The notes beneath the pieces are model-generated. The model worked only from the letters and a program-made list of their open reading frames with translations. It was not told the origin of the DNA and made no database searches. A DNA stretch of 64,000 bases from contig NZ_JADDXU010000010.1 in NCBI RefSeq assembly GCF_015163075.1, positions 62,001-126,000 of the forward strand, given 5' to 3'. A program made the position numbers and the translations under genes. This DNA comes from Streptomyces justiciae. Its GTDB lineage: Bacteria; Actinomycetota; Actinomycetes; Streptomycetales; Streptomycetaceae. Below, in pieces: positions 1 through 8,285 of this stretch. Numbering within the stretch: the first letter of the stretch is position 1; each line of letters opens with the position of its first letter.

Positions 1-19
1 CAACGGGCTCATCCCCGGG

Positions 20-36
20 CCGGTTGAGTCAACCGG
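20..36. promoter_or_regulatory. Palindrome upstream of the LAxTG protein
   Basis: CCGGTTGA-G-TCAACCGG is a perfect inverted repeat with 8-bp arms around one central base. It lies about 125 bp upstream of the surface-protein start and could be an operator or belong to the end of a gene outside the window. No cognate regulator is visible nearby. Confidence 0.3.
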
Positions 37-96
37 TGTGAAAGGCGGGGCAACCGCGCCGTACAACCGTTCGGCGCCCACGGACGTCTGATCTTC

Positions 97-110
97 GGGA
101 ACGCGTTCCC
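97..110. promoter_or_regulatory. 14-bp perfect palindrome upstream of the LAxTG protein
   Basis: GGGAACGCGTTCCC is a perfect palindrome 52 bp before the ATG at 162, where a promoter or 5' leader operator is expected. With the 20-36 palindrome it makes two different dyads in 160 bp of otherwise gene-free sequence. Confidence 0.35.
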
Positions 111-161
111 CGAGGTTCATCCGCCCGTCACTGTCCCCCCACCGCCGCGAAGGACCCTTTC

Positions 162-1451
162 ATGCGCCACGCCGCACCCGGCACCCGTACGCTCCGACAG
201 GCCACCGGCGCACTCGGCGCCGTCGCTCTGATGGCATTGGGCGCCGCGCCCGCCGTCGCCGCCGACCCCGCCCCCACGCCCCACCTGGTCCTGGGCGAGA
301 TGGCGCCGAGGGTCGACGGACTGAAGCCGGGCGGCACCTACGACGTCCCCGTCAGCTTCACCAACACCGGCACCGCGGCGCTCGACAAGGTCTACCTCCA
401 GTACTCGGTCACGCGCGGGCTGAGCCACACGGAACTGCCCTCCAACTGCATCCGCTACGACGTCGGTTCCTACGACGAGCTCCCGGAGAAGTCCTACGCC
501 ATCTGCGAGTTCGACCAGCCGGTGGAGCCGGGCGTCGTCTACGCCCCCGAGAAGGCGCTGACGCTCAACGTCCTCGACTACGCGCTGCACGACGAGCTCC
601 GCGTGGTGGTGGACGCCGACGGCTCGCTGCCCGGCGACGAGAACGGCGTGCCGGTACCCGGCACCGGTCCCGCCGTGAAGCTCGTCGAGAAGCCCGACGC
701 GACCCCGGCCGAGCCCGGCAGCGGCGAGCACGAGGGCTGGGACGACGCCAACGTCTCGGTGAACGCGGAGAACACCGCCGACCTCCAGCTGTCCGCCGGC
801 AAGCTGAGCGGCAAGGTCGGCGACACGGTGTCGCTGGAGGTGAAGCTCACCAACGCCGGGCCCGGCTGGGTCCTCGGTGAGCTGGACAACTCCGTGACGA
901 AGGTCCGCGTCACCATCCCGGCGGGCACCACCGTCACCAAGGCCGCGCCCTGCACCAAGGTCGGCGCCGGCGTCTACGAGTGCGGCACCGCCCAGCGCTG
1001 GCTCAAGGAGAACGCCGTCGAGAGGCGCACCTTCAAGCTGCGCATCGACAAGGCCGTCACCGGTGCCAAGGCCTCGGCGAAGCTCACGGGGCAGGCCCGG
1101 CCGTACGACAAGAACCCGGAGAACGACAGCCTCGAGATCCCGCTCGACGTCACGGGCGGCTCGTCCGGCAACGGCGGCGGGTCGGCCGGCACCGATGGTG
1201 GCTCGTCGTCGTCCACGGGCGGTGACTCCGGGACGTCCACCTCCGGCGGCTCCGGCTCCGACGGCGGCTCGACCACGTCCGGCGGCTCCTCGGCCACCGG
1301 CACCTCCGGGTCCTCCACGACCGCGAACGGCGACCTGGCCAGCACCGGTTCCGGCGCGGCCCTGCCCCTCGCGGGCGCGGCCGCCGCGGCAGTCGCCGTG
1401 GGCGCGGGCGCGGTCCTGGTCGTACGGCGACGCAGGTCGGCCCAGCAGTAA
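162..1451 (+). CDS. Secreted LAxTG-anchored cell-wall surface protein
   Basis: 429 residues. The first 34 or so form a Sec signal peptide ending at AVAA. Two regions of beta-sandwich character with DUF11/CARDB-like repeats follow (about 40-165 and 195-325). After these comes a Gly/Ser/Thr-rich wall-spanning linker (about 330-390). The C-terminus is a complete sorting signal: LASTG at 392-396, a hydrophobic stretch, then RRRR and the end. LAxTG is the motif used by Streptomyces class E sortases, so the protein should be covalently linked to peptidoglycan. Its ligand or role is unknown. The start is supported by an AAGGA-type site just upstream. Confidence is high for localisation and low for function. 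Confidence 0.85.
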   Translation: MRHAAPGTRTLRQATGALGAVALMALGAAPAVAADPAPTPHLVLGEMAPRVDGLKPGGTYDVPVSFTNTGTAALDKVYLQYSVTRGLSHTELPSNCIRYDVGSYDELPEKSYAICEFDQPVEPGVVYAPEKALTLNVLDYALHDELRVVVDADGSLPGDENGVPVPGTGPAVKLVEKPDATPAEPGSGEHEGWDDANVSVNAENTADLQLSAGKLSGKVGDTVSLEVKLTNAGPGWVLGELDNSVTKVRVTIPAGTTVTKAAPCTKVGAGVYECGTAQRWLKENAVERRTFKLRIDKAVTGAKASAKLTGQARPYDKNPENDSLEIPLDVTGGSSGNGGGSAGTDGGSSSSTGGDSGTSTSGGSGSDGGSTTSGGSSATGTSGSSTTANGDLASTGSGAALPLAGAAAAAVAVGAGAVLVVRRRRSAQQ

Positions 1452-1472
1452 CTCCGCCTGCCTCAAAAAAGA

Positions 1473-1497
1473 GAGGGGCCCTCCCACAGGGCCCCTC
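1473..1497. terminator. Bidirectional terminator hairpin between convergent genes
   Basis: GAGGGGCCCT and AGGGCCCCTC are perfect 10-bp arms around a 5-nt loop, 21 bp after the surface-protein stop. On the minus strand the hairpin is followed by six T residues (A-run at 1465-1470), so it fits a Rho-independent terminator for the EamA gene and may also stop the plus-strand transcript. Confidence 0.7.
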
Positions 1498-1575
1498 CCA
1501 CAGGGCCCCCTCTCACAGGGCCCCCTCTCACAGGGCCCCCTCTCACAGGCTCCCTCTCACCGGCTCCCTCTCACC
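1488..1575. repeat. Short GC-rich tandem repeats between convergent genes
   Basis: About five to six copies of a unit near 17 bp (core CAGGGCCCCCTCTCA, decaying to CAGGCTCCCTCTCAC and CCGGCTCCCTCTCAC) run from the terminator arm into the 3' end of the EamA gene. The copies look like expansion of the terminator's right arm by slippage. Confidence 0.7.
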
Positions 1576-2447
1576 GCCCCCACACTCGCCACCACCACCA
1601 TCCCGATCGCCCCGCACTGCACCGGCGACAACCCCTGCCCCAGCACCAACCACCCCGCCGTCGCCGCGAGCGCCGGCGCCAGGCTCATCAGGACCGCGAA
1701 CGTCGCCGCCGACAGCCGCCGCAGGGCGAGCAGTTCGAGGGTGTACGGCACTCCGGAGCTCAGCACCGCGATGGCGAGGCCCAGCCCCAGCACGCCCGGC
1801 TCCAGCAGTGCCGCCCCCGACTCCCCGATGCCCAGCGGCAGGCTGACCAGCGCGGCGACGCCCATCGCGATCGCGAGCCCGTCCAGGCGCGGGAAGCGGG
1901 CGCCCGCACGGGCGTTGAGCAGGATGTACGCCGCCCACATCGCCCCGGCGCCCAGCGCGAATGCCACTCCGGTCACGTCGAGGCTGCCGAAGTCGCCGCC
2001 GCTCAGCAGGCAGACCCCGGCGAGGGCGAGCCCGGCCCAGAGGAAACTCGCCGCGCGTCGCGAGACCAGCACCGACAGCACGAGCGGGCCGAGGACCTCC
2101 AGGGTGACGGCCGCGCCCAGCGGGATGCGGGCGATGGACTGGTAGAAGAGGAGGTTCATGCCGCCGAGGGCCAGACCGAAGCCGGTGACCACCGCCCAGT
2201 CGGTGCGCGAGTGGCCGCGCAACCGGGGCCGGGTCACGGTCAGGAGCAGCACCGCCGCGAAGGCGATCCGCAGACCTACCGTGCCGAGCGCCCCGGCGCG
2301 CGGGAACAGGAGCGCGGCGCAGGCCGATCCGAACTGCACCGACACCGTCCCGGCCAGCACGAGGCCGACGCCGGCGAGGCTGCCGCGCCCCGCGGGGTGC
2401 CGTACAAGAGTGGGCGAACTGGTCACCGTAGTGGTCATGGCGTTCAC
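1557..2447 (-). CDS. EamA/DMT-superfamily exporter, RhtA-like
   Basis: 296 residues with about ten hydrophobic segments arranged as two EamA repeats (about 20-145 and 155-290). This is the usual size and topology of drug/metabolite transporters such as RhtA, which export amino acids or small metabolites across the inner membrane. The substrate cannot be read from sequence. The gene diverges from a LysR regulator with a 60-bp intergenic region, so control by that regulator is likely. Its last codons run into the tandem repeats at 1488-1575, so the C-terminal residues may vary between strains. Confidence 0.85.
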   Translation of the reverse strand: MNAMTTTVTSSPTLVRHPAGRGSLAGVGLVLAGTVSVQFGSACAALLFPRAGALGTVGLRIAFAAVLLLTVTRPRLRGHSRTDWAVVTGFGLALGGMNLLFYQSIARIPLGAAVTLEVLGPLVLSVLVSRRAASFLWAGLALAGVCLLSGGDFGSLDVTGVAFALGAGAMWAAYILLNARAGARFPRLDGLAIAMGVAALVSLPLGIGESGAALLEPGVLGLGLAIAVLSSGVPYTLELLALRRLSAATFAVLMSLAPALAATAGWLVLGQGLSPVQCGAIGMVVVASVGAVRGSR

Positions 2448-2507
2448 GCTAGGCAGCCGACCGCTCCGCGTGAAATGCCGATTTCCCTGCGGTTATGCTC
2501 TGGAAGC

Positions 2508-3371
2508 ATGACCGTGGAACTGCGGCACCTGCGGGCCTTCCTCGTCATCGCCGAGGAGGGCAACATCACCCGTGCCGCCGCCCGCCTCCATGTGAGCCAG
2601 CCCGCGCTGTCGCGCACGCTGCGCCGGCTGGAGGACCATCTGGGCGCCCGTCTCGTCGACCGCTCGACCCATCACCTGGAGCTGACCACGGAGGGCCGCG
2701 TCTTCCGGGACAAGGCCGCCGCCGCGCTGTCCGCCGTCGACACCGCCCTGGACCCGGGCGGGCTGCGGAGCTGGCCGCTGCGCCTCGGTCATCCCTGGGC
2801 GGCGCTCGGCGACCACACCGTCGCGCTGCTGCGCCGCTGGGACGAGACCCACCCCGGCACCCGTCTCGAGCTGCTCCGCATCGACGACCGCACGGCTGGC
2901 CTCACCCGGGGCAATGTCGACGCGGCCCTGCTGCGCGGGGCCGTGACCGCGCCCGGGCTCCGCACCGAGCTGCTGGCCTGGGAGGAGCGGGTGGTCGTCC
3001 TCCCGTCGGACAGTCCGCTGACGGACCTCCCCCGGGTCACCCTGGCCGATCTCGTGGACAGTCCGATCGCCGTCAACGTCGTGGCCGGGACGACGACGAT
3101 GGACCTGTGGCCGCCGACGGCCCGCCCGTCCGCGACCATCGAGGTGACCAACACCGACGAGTGGCTCATGGCCATCGCGGCGGGCCGGGCCGTCGGCATC
3201 TCCACGACGGCCACCCCCAGCAACCACGCCCACCCGTCCCTGGTCTACCGCCCGCTCACGGACGCCCCGCCCGTCCCCGTCGTCCTCGCCTGGCGGGAGG
3301 GCGCGGGACATCCGGCCCTGCCCGACCTGGTCACCCTCGCCCACGAGGTCCTGGCCGGCCCGAGGCCCTGA
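2508..3371 (+). CDS. LysR-family transcriptional regulator
   Basis: 287 residues starting MTVELRHLRAFL. The winged HTH occupies residues 1-60 and includes GNITRAAARLHVSQPALSRTL, the typical LysR recognition region. A periplasmic-binding-like effector domain fills about 85-285. The ATG at 2508 is chosen because the LysR HTH begins right after it; upstream in-frame codons overlap the divergent transporter. The gene is divergent from the EamA exporter and probably controls it. The effector is unknown. Confidence 0.9.
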   Translation: MTVELRHLRAFLVIAEEGNITRAAARLHVSQPALSRTLRRLEDHLGARLVDRSTHHLELTTEGRVFRDKAAAALSAVDTALDPGGLRSWPLRLGHPWAALGDHTVALLRRWDETHPGTRLELLRIDDRTAGLTRGNVDAALLRGAVTAPGLRTELLAWEERVVVLPSDSPLTDLPRVTLADLVDSPIAVNVVAGTTTMDLWPPTARPSATIEVTNTDEWLMAIAAGRAVGISTTATPSNHAHPSLVYRPLTDAPPVPVVLAWREGAGHPALPDLVTLAHEVLAGPRP

Positions 3372-3409
3372 TCGCGGCCGTCGCAGCACACCGCCGTATT
3401 GTTCGGCAC

Positions 3410-4429
3410 GTGGTTGAGAACGCACTGATGCGACTGCCCGACATGCCGCTGCACGATCCGTTCGTCGTCGCCGACGAAGAGACCCGCACCTACTACCTCT
3501 ACACCTCCAACGACCCCTCCGTGTCCGGCGTCGAGGGCACCGGCACGATGGTCTACCGCAGCCGCGACCTGCGGGACTGGACGCCTCCCGTGCCGGTCTT
3601 CCTGACCGCCGACCAGAAGAACCTCTGGGCGACGGACGGCGGTTGGGCGCCGGAGGTGCACAAGTGGGCTGGCAGGCACTACCTGTTCACCACCCTCCAC
3701 GACGAGGAGCAGCCTCTGCCGGTGCCTCCGCCCAACCGGTGGGGCACCCCGTTCCAGCTGAAGAACCACCTGCGCGGCACCGTCACGGCCGTGTCCGACT
3801 CCCTGCTCGGCCCGTTCACCGTCGTCGACCCCCAACACCCCACCCCTCCCCCGCACTTGATGACCCTCGACGGCACCCTCCACGTCGACCGGGACGGGCA
3901 GCCCTGGATGGTCTACGCGCACGAATGGCTGCAGACGATCGACGGCACCATGGAGGCGATCCGGCTGGCCCCGGACCTCACGGAGACCGTCGGCGACCCG
4001 GTGTTCCTCTTCAAAGCCTCCGACGCGCCCTGGCTCGGCGAGCAGATCCCCGCCGGCGTCCCGGCCCAGCTCCCGCCGTACATCACCGACGGCCCCCAGC
4101 TGTACCCGACACCTGACGGCAAGCTGCTCATGCTGTGGTCGACGTACGAGAAGAACGCCGTGGGCCCGGACGGCAACGTCAGCGGCGGCTACGTCCAGAC
4201 GTACGCCGTCTCCGAGTCCGGTGACCTCCGGGGCACGTGGCGTCAGCGGCGACCGCTGGTCCGCGACGACAGCGGCCACGGCATGCTGTTCCACACCTTC
4301 GAGGGGCGGCTGATGATGATCCTGCACCGGCCGTTCGAGAACGCCCGGGGGAAGCTGTACGAGATGGAGCTCGACGGCCATGAGCTGCGAGTGCTCCGCC
4401 AGTGCACCGACCTCGACGGCGGCGGCTGA
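3410..4429 (+). CDS. Glycoside hydrolase family 43-like protein
   Basis: 339 residues with the blade-like repeats of five-bladed beta-propeller glycosidases. An N-terminal HDPFVV segment supplies the likely catalytic base Asp, followed by DGGWAPEVHKW and LDGTLHVD, all typical of GH43-type arabinan/xylan-active enzymes. No signal peptide is visible, so it probably acts on imported oligosaccharides. The GTG at 3410 is used; ATG at 3428, preceded by a weak GAGAA, is an alternative. Neither has a strong ribosome site. It sits between a LysR gene and a MarR gene with no transporter beside it, so the substrate is open. Confidence 0.75.
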   Translation: MVENALMRLPDMPLHDPFVVADEETRTYYLYTSNDPSVSGVEGTGTMVYRSRDLRDWTPPVPVFLTADQKNLWATDGGWAPEVHKWAGRHYLFTTLHDEEQPLPVPPPNRWGTPFQLKNHLRGTVTAVSDSLLGPFTVVDPQHPTPPPHLMTLDGTLHVDRDGQPWMVYAHEWLQTIDGTMEAIRLAPDLTETVGDPVFLFKASDAPWLGEQIPAGVPAQLPPYITDGPQLYPTPDGKLLMLWSTYEKNAVGPDGNVSGGYVQTYAVSESGDLRGTWRQRRPLVRDDSGHGMLFHTFEGRLMMILHRPFENARGKLYEMELDGHELRVLRQCTDLDGGG

Positions 4430-4446
4430 CCGTCTACGGTGAGGGC

Positions 4447-4905
4447 ATGACCGCACCACGCTGGCTGGACGAGGAGGAGCGCCGCGCCTGGTACGCCTTC
4501 GTGGCCGCCGGGGCGCTCATCGACCGGCGGCTCGACCAGCAGCTCAAGGACGACGTCGGGATCACGCACCTCCAGTACGAGATCCTCGTCCGACTGGAGG
4601 CCGCGCCGGACCGCGAGATGCGTATGAGCGCGCTCGCCGACGCGCTGTTCCACACCAAGAGCGGACTGACGTACCAGATCGGCCAGTTGGAGAAGGCGGG
4701 CCTGGTGAACCGCCGCTCCTGCCCGAGCGACACCCGCGCGGTGTACGCCGTGCTCACCGCCGCCGGCCGCCGCATGCTGGAGCGGGCGGCACCGGGCCAT
4801 GTGGCGCTCGTCCGCGAGCTGCTCATCGACGTACTGACCCCGGAGCAGCTCACGTCCCTCGCCGACGGACTGGGCGAGGTCAACCGCCGTATGCAGGCGG
4901 GCTAG
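4447..4905 (+). CDS. MarR-family transcriptional regulator
   Basis: 152 residues. The helix core of a MarR winged HTH is seen around residues 45-115, including MSALADALFHTKSGLTYQIGQ and the wing with SDTRAVY. It starts 17 bp after the GH43-like gene on the same strand and overlaps the end of the convergent LacI gene by 4 bp. MarR proteins usually sense small phenolic or oxidant ligands. The target is unknown. Confidence 0.88.
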   Translation: MTAPRWLDEEERRAWYAFVAAGALIDRRLDQQLKDDVGITHLQYEILVRLEAAPDREMRMSALADALFHTKSGLTYQIGQLEKAGLVNRRSCPSDTRAVYAVLTAAGRRMLERAAPGHVALVRELLIDVLTPEQLTSLADGLGEVNRRMQAG

Positions 4906-5900
4906 CGAGGCGGTGCCGTACTGCCGCGCACCTCCAGGACGGGCGTGGCGAGTTCGACCTCGCGCGGCCGGTCCGGGTCCTCGATCCTGTCCAGCAGCCG
5001 CTGGGCCGCGCGCCGGCCCACGTCGTGACTGGCGTTGTCCACGGTGGTCAGCCAGAGATGGCGCAGCCGGGACAGGTACGTGTTGTCGTAGCCGACGAGG
5101 GACAGGTCCCTCGGCACCCGCAGGCCGCTCTCCTCGGCGGCGGACAGCGCGCCGACGCAGGTCATGTCGTTGGCGGCGAAGATCGCGGTGGGCCGCCGCG
5201 GGCGATTGAGCAGGCGTACGGTGGCCCGGTAGCCGCCCTCCTCGGTCAGATCCCCCTGTTCCGTGACCGCCGTGCCGGCCAGTCCGTGCTCCCGCATCAC
5301 CGCCTCGAAGCTGCGCCGCCGCAGCTCGCCCACCGCACCCTGGGCGGCGATGTGCGCGATGTGCCGGTGGCCGAGCGCGATGAGGTGCTCGGTGGCCAGG
5401 CGGGCGCCCTGTTCGTCGTCGTTGGCGACGACGTCCACGCCGGGCAGCTCCGGTTCACGGGCGCCCGCGACGACGGTCGGGACCTGCCCGGCGGCGGTGC
5501 GCAGCGCCTCGGGGTCCTGGAGCGTGCCGACCGCGATCAGGCCGTCGACGCGCAGCTCGGTGAAGGTGCGGGTGAGGTCCTCGCCGAGCCGGCGGTTGAG
5601 GTGCCCGTCGGCGAGCAGCGTGTGCAGTCCGCTGTCGTAGAGGCGGGAGTTGAGCCCGTCGAGGAGTTCCACGAACCAGGGGTTGCGCAGGTCGTTCAGG
5701 AGCACGCCGACCGTGCGGGTGCGGCGCTCGCTGAGGCTGCGGGCGGCGGCGTTGGGCCGGTAGCCGAGTTCCTCGACGGCGGCGAGGACGGCCGCGCGCT
5801 TCTCCGGACGTACGCCCTCGGAGCCGCGCAGCACCAGCGAGACCAGCGACTTGGACACGCCGGCGCGCTCGGCGACGTCACGGATGGTCGGGGTCCTCAT
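4902..5900 (-). CDS. LacI-family transcriptional repressor
   Basis: 332 residues. MRTPTIRDVAERAGVSKSLV is the LacI HTH and hinge start, and residues 60-330 form the sugar-binding PBP1-like domain, with standard features such as AIFAANDMTCVGAL and LVGYDNTYLS. The ATG at 5900 is fixed by the HTH. The gene is divergent from three oxidoreductases, and two copies of one LacI-type operator lie in the intergenic region, one next to its own start. It probably represses both itself and the oxidoreductase operon until a sugar or inositol-type ligand binds. Confidence 0.92.
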   Translation of the reverse strand: MRTPTIRDVAERAGVSKSLVSLVLRGSEGVRPEKRAAVLAAVEELGYRPNAAARSLSERRTRTVGVLLNDLRNPWFVELLDGLNSRLYDSGLHTLLADGHLNRRLGEDLTRTFTELRVDGLIAVGTLQDPEALRTAAGQVPTVVAGAREPELPGVDVVANDDEQGARLATEHLIALGHRHIAHIAAQGAVGELRRRSFEAVMREHGLAGTAVTEQGDLTEEGGYRATVRLLNRPRRPTAIFAANDMTCVGALSAAEESGLRVPRDLSLVGYDNTYLSRLRHLWLTTVDNASHDVGRRAAQRLLDRIEDPDRPREVELATPVLEVRGSTAPPR

Positions 5901-5903
5901 GCA

Positions 5904-5915
5904 TGGACCGTTCCA
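5904..5915. promoter_or_regulatory. LacI operator copy 1, beside the lacI-type start
   Basis: TGGACCGTTCCA begins 4 bp upstream of the repressor ATG. It is the exact reverse complement of the copy at 5985-5996, and the motif has central-CG symmetry typical of LacI operators. Occupancy would block transcription or translation initiation of the repressor gene. Confidence 0.7.
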
Positions 5916-5984
5916 TACCTTCTCGCCCCCTCGCAAGACCTTGACAGTCGAGGTGAGCCGCCCCATCGTGGGCGTCCAGGGCTT

Positions 5985-5996
5985 TGGAACGGTCCA
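5985..5996. promoter_or_regulatory. LacI operator copy 2, upstream of the oxidoreductase operon
   Basis: TGGAACGGTCCA lies 37 bp before the GTG of the first oxidoreductase and 81 bp from copy 1 centre to centre (about eight helical turns), which suits looping. A TTGACA at 5941-5946 upstream could be the -35 of the operon promoter, placing this operator over the start-site region. Confidence 0.7.
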
Positions 5997-6032
5997 AAAA
6001 CTCTGTGGCAGGTACGACGAAGGGCGGTCATC

Positions 6033-7184
6033 GTGGACAGGCTCGGCATCGCCGTGGTGGGTTTCGGCTGGATGGGGCGGGTGCACACCCAGGCCTACGC
6101 CCGGCTGCCGCACCACTTCCCGCAGCTGCCGCTGCGGCCGGAGCTCGTGACGGTCGCCGACGAGGTGCCCGGCCGCGCCGAGCAGGCCGCGGAGCAGTAC
6201 GGGTTCGCGTCCGCGACCCGCGACTGGCGCGAAGTGGCCGCCGACCCACGGGTGCGGGCGGTGAGCATCACCGCCCCGAACTTCCTGCACCGCGAGATCG
6301 GCGTCGCGATGGCCGAGGCGGGCAAGCACATCTGGATCGAGAAGCCGGTCGGCCTGACCGCCCAGGACGCCGGCGCGGTGGCGGACGCGGTCGCCAAGGC
6401 CGGCGTCCAGGGCACGGTCGGCTTCAACTACCGCAACGCACCCGCCGTCCAGGCCGCCCGTGAACTGATCGCCGCCGGCGAGATCGGCACCGTCACCCAC
6501 GTCCGCATCCGCCTCTTCAGCGACTACGCCGCCCACCCCGAGGGCGCCCTGACCTGGCGGTACGAGCTGGAGCGCGGCGGCAGCGGAGTGCTGGGCGACC
6601 TCGCCTCGCACGGCGTGGACCTGGCCCGTCACCTCCTCGGCGACATCGAGTCGCTGACCGCCGACACCGCGATCTTCGTCCCCGAGCGGGCCCGCCCCAC
6701 CGGCGCCACTGCGGGCCACACCCGTGCGACGGGCGGCGAGCTGGGCCCGGTCGAGAACGACGACTACGTCAACTGCCTCCTCCGCTTCTCCTCCGGCGCC
6801 CGGGGCGTCCTGGAGGCCTGCCGGGTCTCGGTCGGCGAACAGAACAACTACGGCTTCGAGATCCACGGCACCACCGGCGCGGTCTTCTGGGACTACCGGC
6901 GCATGGGCGAACTGGGCGTCAGCCGCGGCACGGCCTACCAGGACCAGCCGGTCAGCACGGTGTACGTCGGCCCGGGCGCGGGCGAGTTCGGCGCCTTCCA
7001 GCCGGGCTCGGCCAACACCATGGGCTACGACGACCTGAAGGTGATCGAGGCGTACGGGTTCCTCCGGTCGATCGCCGAGGGGACCCCGTACGGCGCGACG
7101 CTCGAGGACGCCGTGGCGAGCGCGGCGGCGCTGGACGCGATGACGCGGTCCGCGGAGCGGCGGACCTGGGTGGACCTCACGTGA
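6033..7184 (+). CDS. Gfo/Idh/MocA-family NAD(P)-dependent oxidoreductase (1 of 3)
   Basis: 383 residues. The N-terminal Rossmann fold starts IAVVGFGWMGRVHTQAY, and WIEKPVGLT supplies the conserved EKP motif with the catalytic Lys. The C-terminal Gfo/Idh substrate domain includes LGDLASHGVDLARHL. These cytoplasmic enzymes oxidise or reduce sugars, inositols or their derivatives. GTG at 6033 follows AGGGCGG at a good distance. It is the first gene of a LacI-controlled operon and overlaps the next oxidoreductase by 4 bp, so the two may work in sequence on one sugar acid or cyclitol. Confidence 0.9.
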   Translation: MDRLGIAVVGFGWMGRVHTQAYARLPHHFPQLPLRPELVTVADEVPGRAEQAAEQYGFASATRDWREVAADPRVRAVSITAPNFLHREIGVAMAEAGKHIWIEKPVGLTAQDAGAVADAVAKAGVQGTVGFNYRNAPAVQAARELIAAGEIGTVTHVRIRLFSDYAAHPEGALTWRYELERGGSGVLGDLASHGVDLARHLLGDIESLTADTAIFVPERARPTGATAGHTRATGGELGPVENDDYVNCLLRFSSGARGVLEACRVSVGEQNNYGFEIHGTTGAVFWDYRRMGELGVSRGTAYQDQPVSTVYVGPGAGEFGAFQPGSANTMGYDDLKVIEAYGFLRSIAEGTPYGATLEDAVASAAALDAMTRSAERRTWVDLT

Positions 7185-8194
7185 GCGCGAACGCGCTGCG
7201 CGTCGGGGTGGTCGGCGCGGGCAACATGGGCGCGGATCACGCCCGTACGCTGCACCGCTGGGTGTCCGGCGCCGAGGTGGCCCTGATAGCCGACGTGGAC
7301 GCGGCGCGAGCCGCCGCGGTAGCCGCCGAGACGGGCGCCCGCGGCACCACCGACGCCCACGCGCTCATCGCCGACCCGGACGTGGACGCCGTCGTCATCG
7401 CCTCCCACGACTCCACGCACGCCGACCTGGCGATCGCCGCGGTGCGCGCCGGAAAGCCGGTGCTGTGCGAGAAGCCGCTCGCACCGACAGTGGCGGAGTG
7501 CGTCCGCGTCATCCGCGTCGTCCGCGAGGCGGGGCAGGACGGTGGTGGGCTGATCTCGCTGGGCTTCATGCGGCGCTTCGACCCGGCGTACGTCGAGCTG
7601 AAGGCGGCGCTCGCGACGGGGGCCCACGGAGCGCCCTTGCTGCTGCACTGTGTCAGCCGGGGTGTCACCTCCGCCCCCGGCTGCACCGACGAGTTCAGTG
7701 TCACCGGGTCGGCGATCCACGAGTTCGACACCGTTCCGTGGCTACTGAACTCTCCTGTGGTGGAGGTGAGTTGGCACGCGGGTCGCAGCACCTCCACGGT
7801 GACCGGCCTGCGGGACCCGCAGCTCATGCTGCTCCGCACGGCGGACGGCGCCCTCACGACCGTCGAGACCTTCCTCAACGCCGGTTACGGCTACGACGTC
7901 CGCTGCGAGGTGGTCACCGAACACGGCACCCTCGCCCTGACCGACCCCGCCCACCTCGTCACCGACGCGTCCCGGACCCGCTCCACCGCCTACCCCGCCG
8001 ACTGGCGCCCGCGCTTCGCCGACGCCTACCGCCTCGAACTCCAGGCGTGGACCGACGCGGTGCGGACCGGCCGCCCGTCGCCGCTGGCCTCGGCACACGA
8101 CGGTCTTGTGGCGGCGGCGGTCGCGGAGGCGGTGATCGCGTCCATGAAGGACGGAGGGCGGGTGGTCGGCGTCGAGGTGCCGGAGGTGTTCTGA
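7181..8194 (+). CDS. Gfo/Idh/MocA-family oxidoreductase, inositol 2-dehydrogenase-like (2 of 3)
   Basis: 337 residues. RVGVVGAGNMGADHARTL is the NAD-binding loop, VLCEKPLAPT the catalytic EKP segment, and GFMRRFDPAYVELK plus GSAIHEFDTVPWL resemble myo-inositol 2-dehydrogenases. That makes an inositol-type or related polyol substrate plausible. The GTG start overlaps the upstream stop (GTGA at 7181-7184), indicating translational coupling. No other iol genes are in the window. Confidence 0.88.
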   Translation: MSANALRVGVVGAGNMGADHARTLHRWVSGAEVALIADVDAARAAAVAAETGARGTTDAHALIADPDVDAVVIASHDSTHADLAIAAVRAGKPVLCEKPLAPTVAECVRVIRVVREAGQDGGGLISLGFMRRFDPAYVELKAALATGAHGAPLLLHCVSRGVTSAPGCTDEFSVTGSAIHEFDTVPWLLNSPVVEVSWHAGRSTSTVTGLRDPQLMLLRTADGALTTVETFLNAGYGYDVRCEVVTEHGTLALTDPAHLVTDASRTRSTAYPADWRPRFADAYRLELQAWTDAVRTGRPSPLASAHDGLVAAAVAEAVIASMKDGGRVVGVEVPEVF

Positions 8195-8285
8195 AGGGCT
8201 CGCCGCCCTGCCCTGTGCCGTCCTCGCGCGCCCGGGTCAGCCGTTGTACCGCTCCCTGCCGCCGCGCCCTCGGAGGTGACCTCGC

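Noticed and set aside
117..1487. Long minus-strand frame opposite the LAxTG protein
   Set aside because: It is a shadow of the plus-strand gene, with Arg/Gly/Ala-rich low-complexity translation and no domain, whereas the plus strand has signal peptide and sorting signal.
5025..6032. Plus-strand open frame running into the first oxidoreductase
   Set aside because: It lies opposite the LacI gene, and the oxidoreductase has its own ribosome site and GTG at 6033. It is not a fusion.
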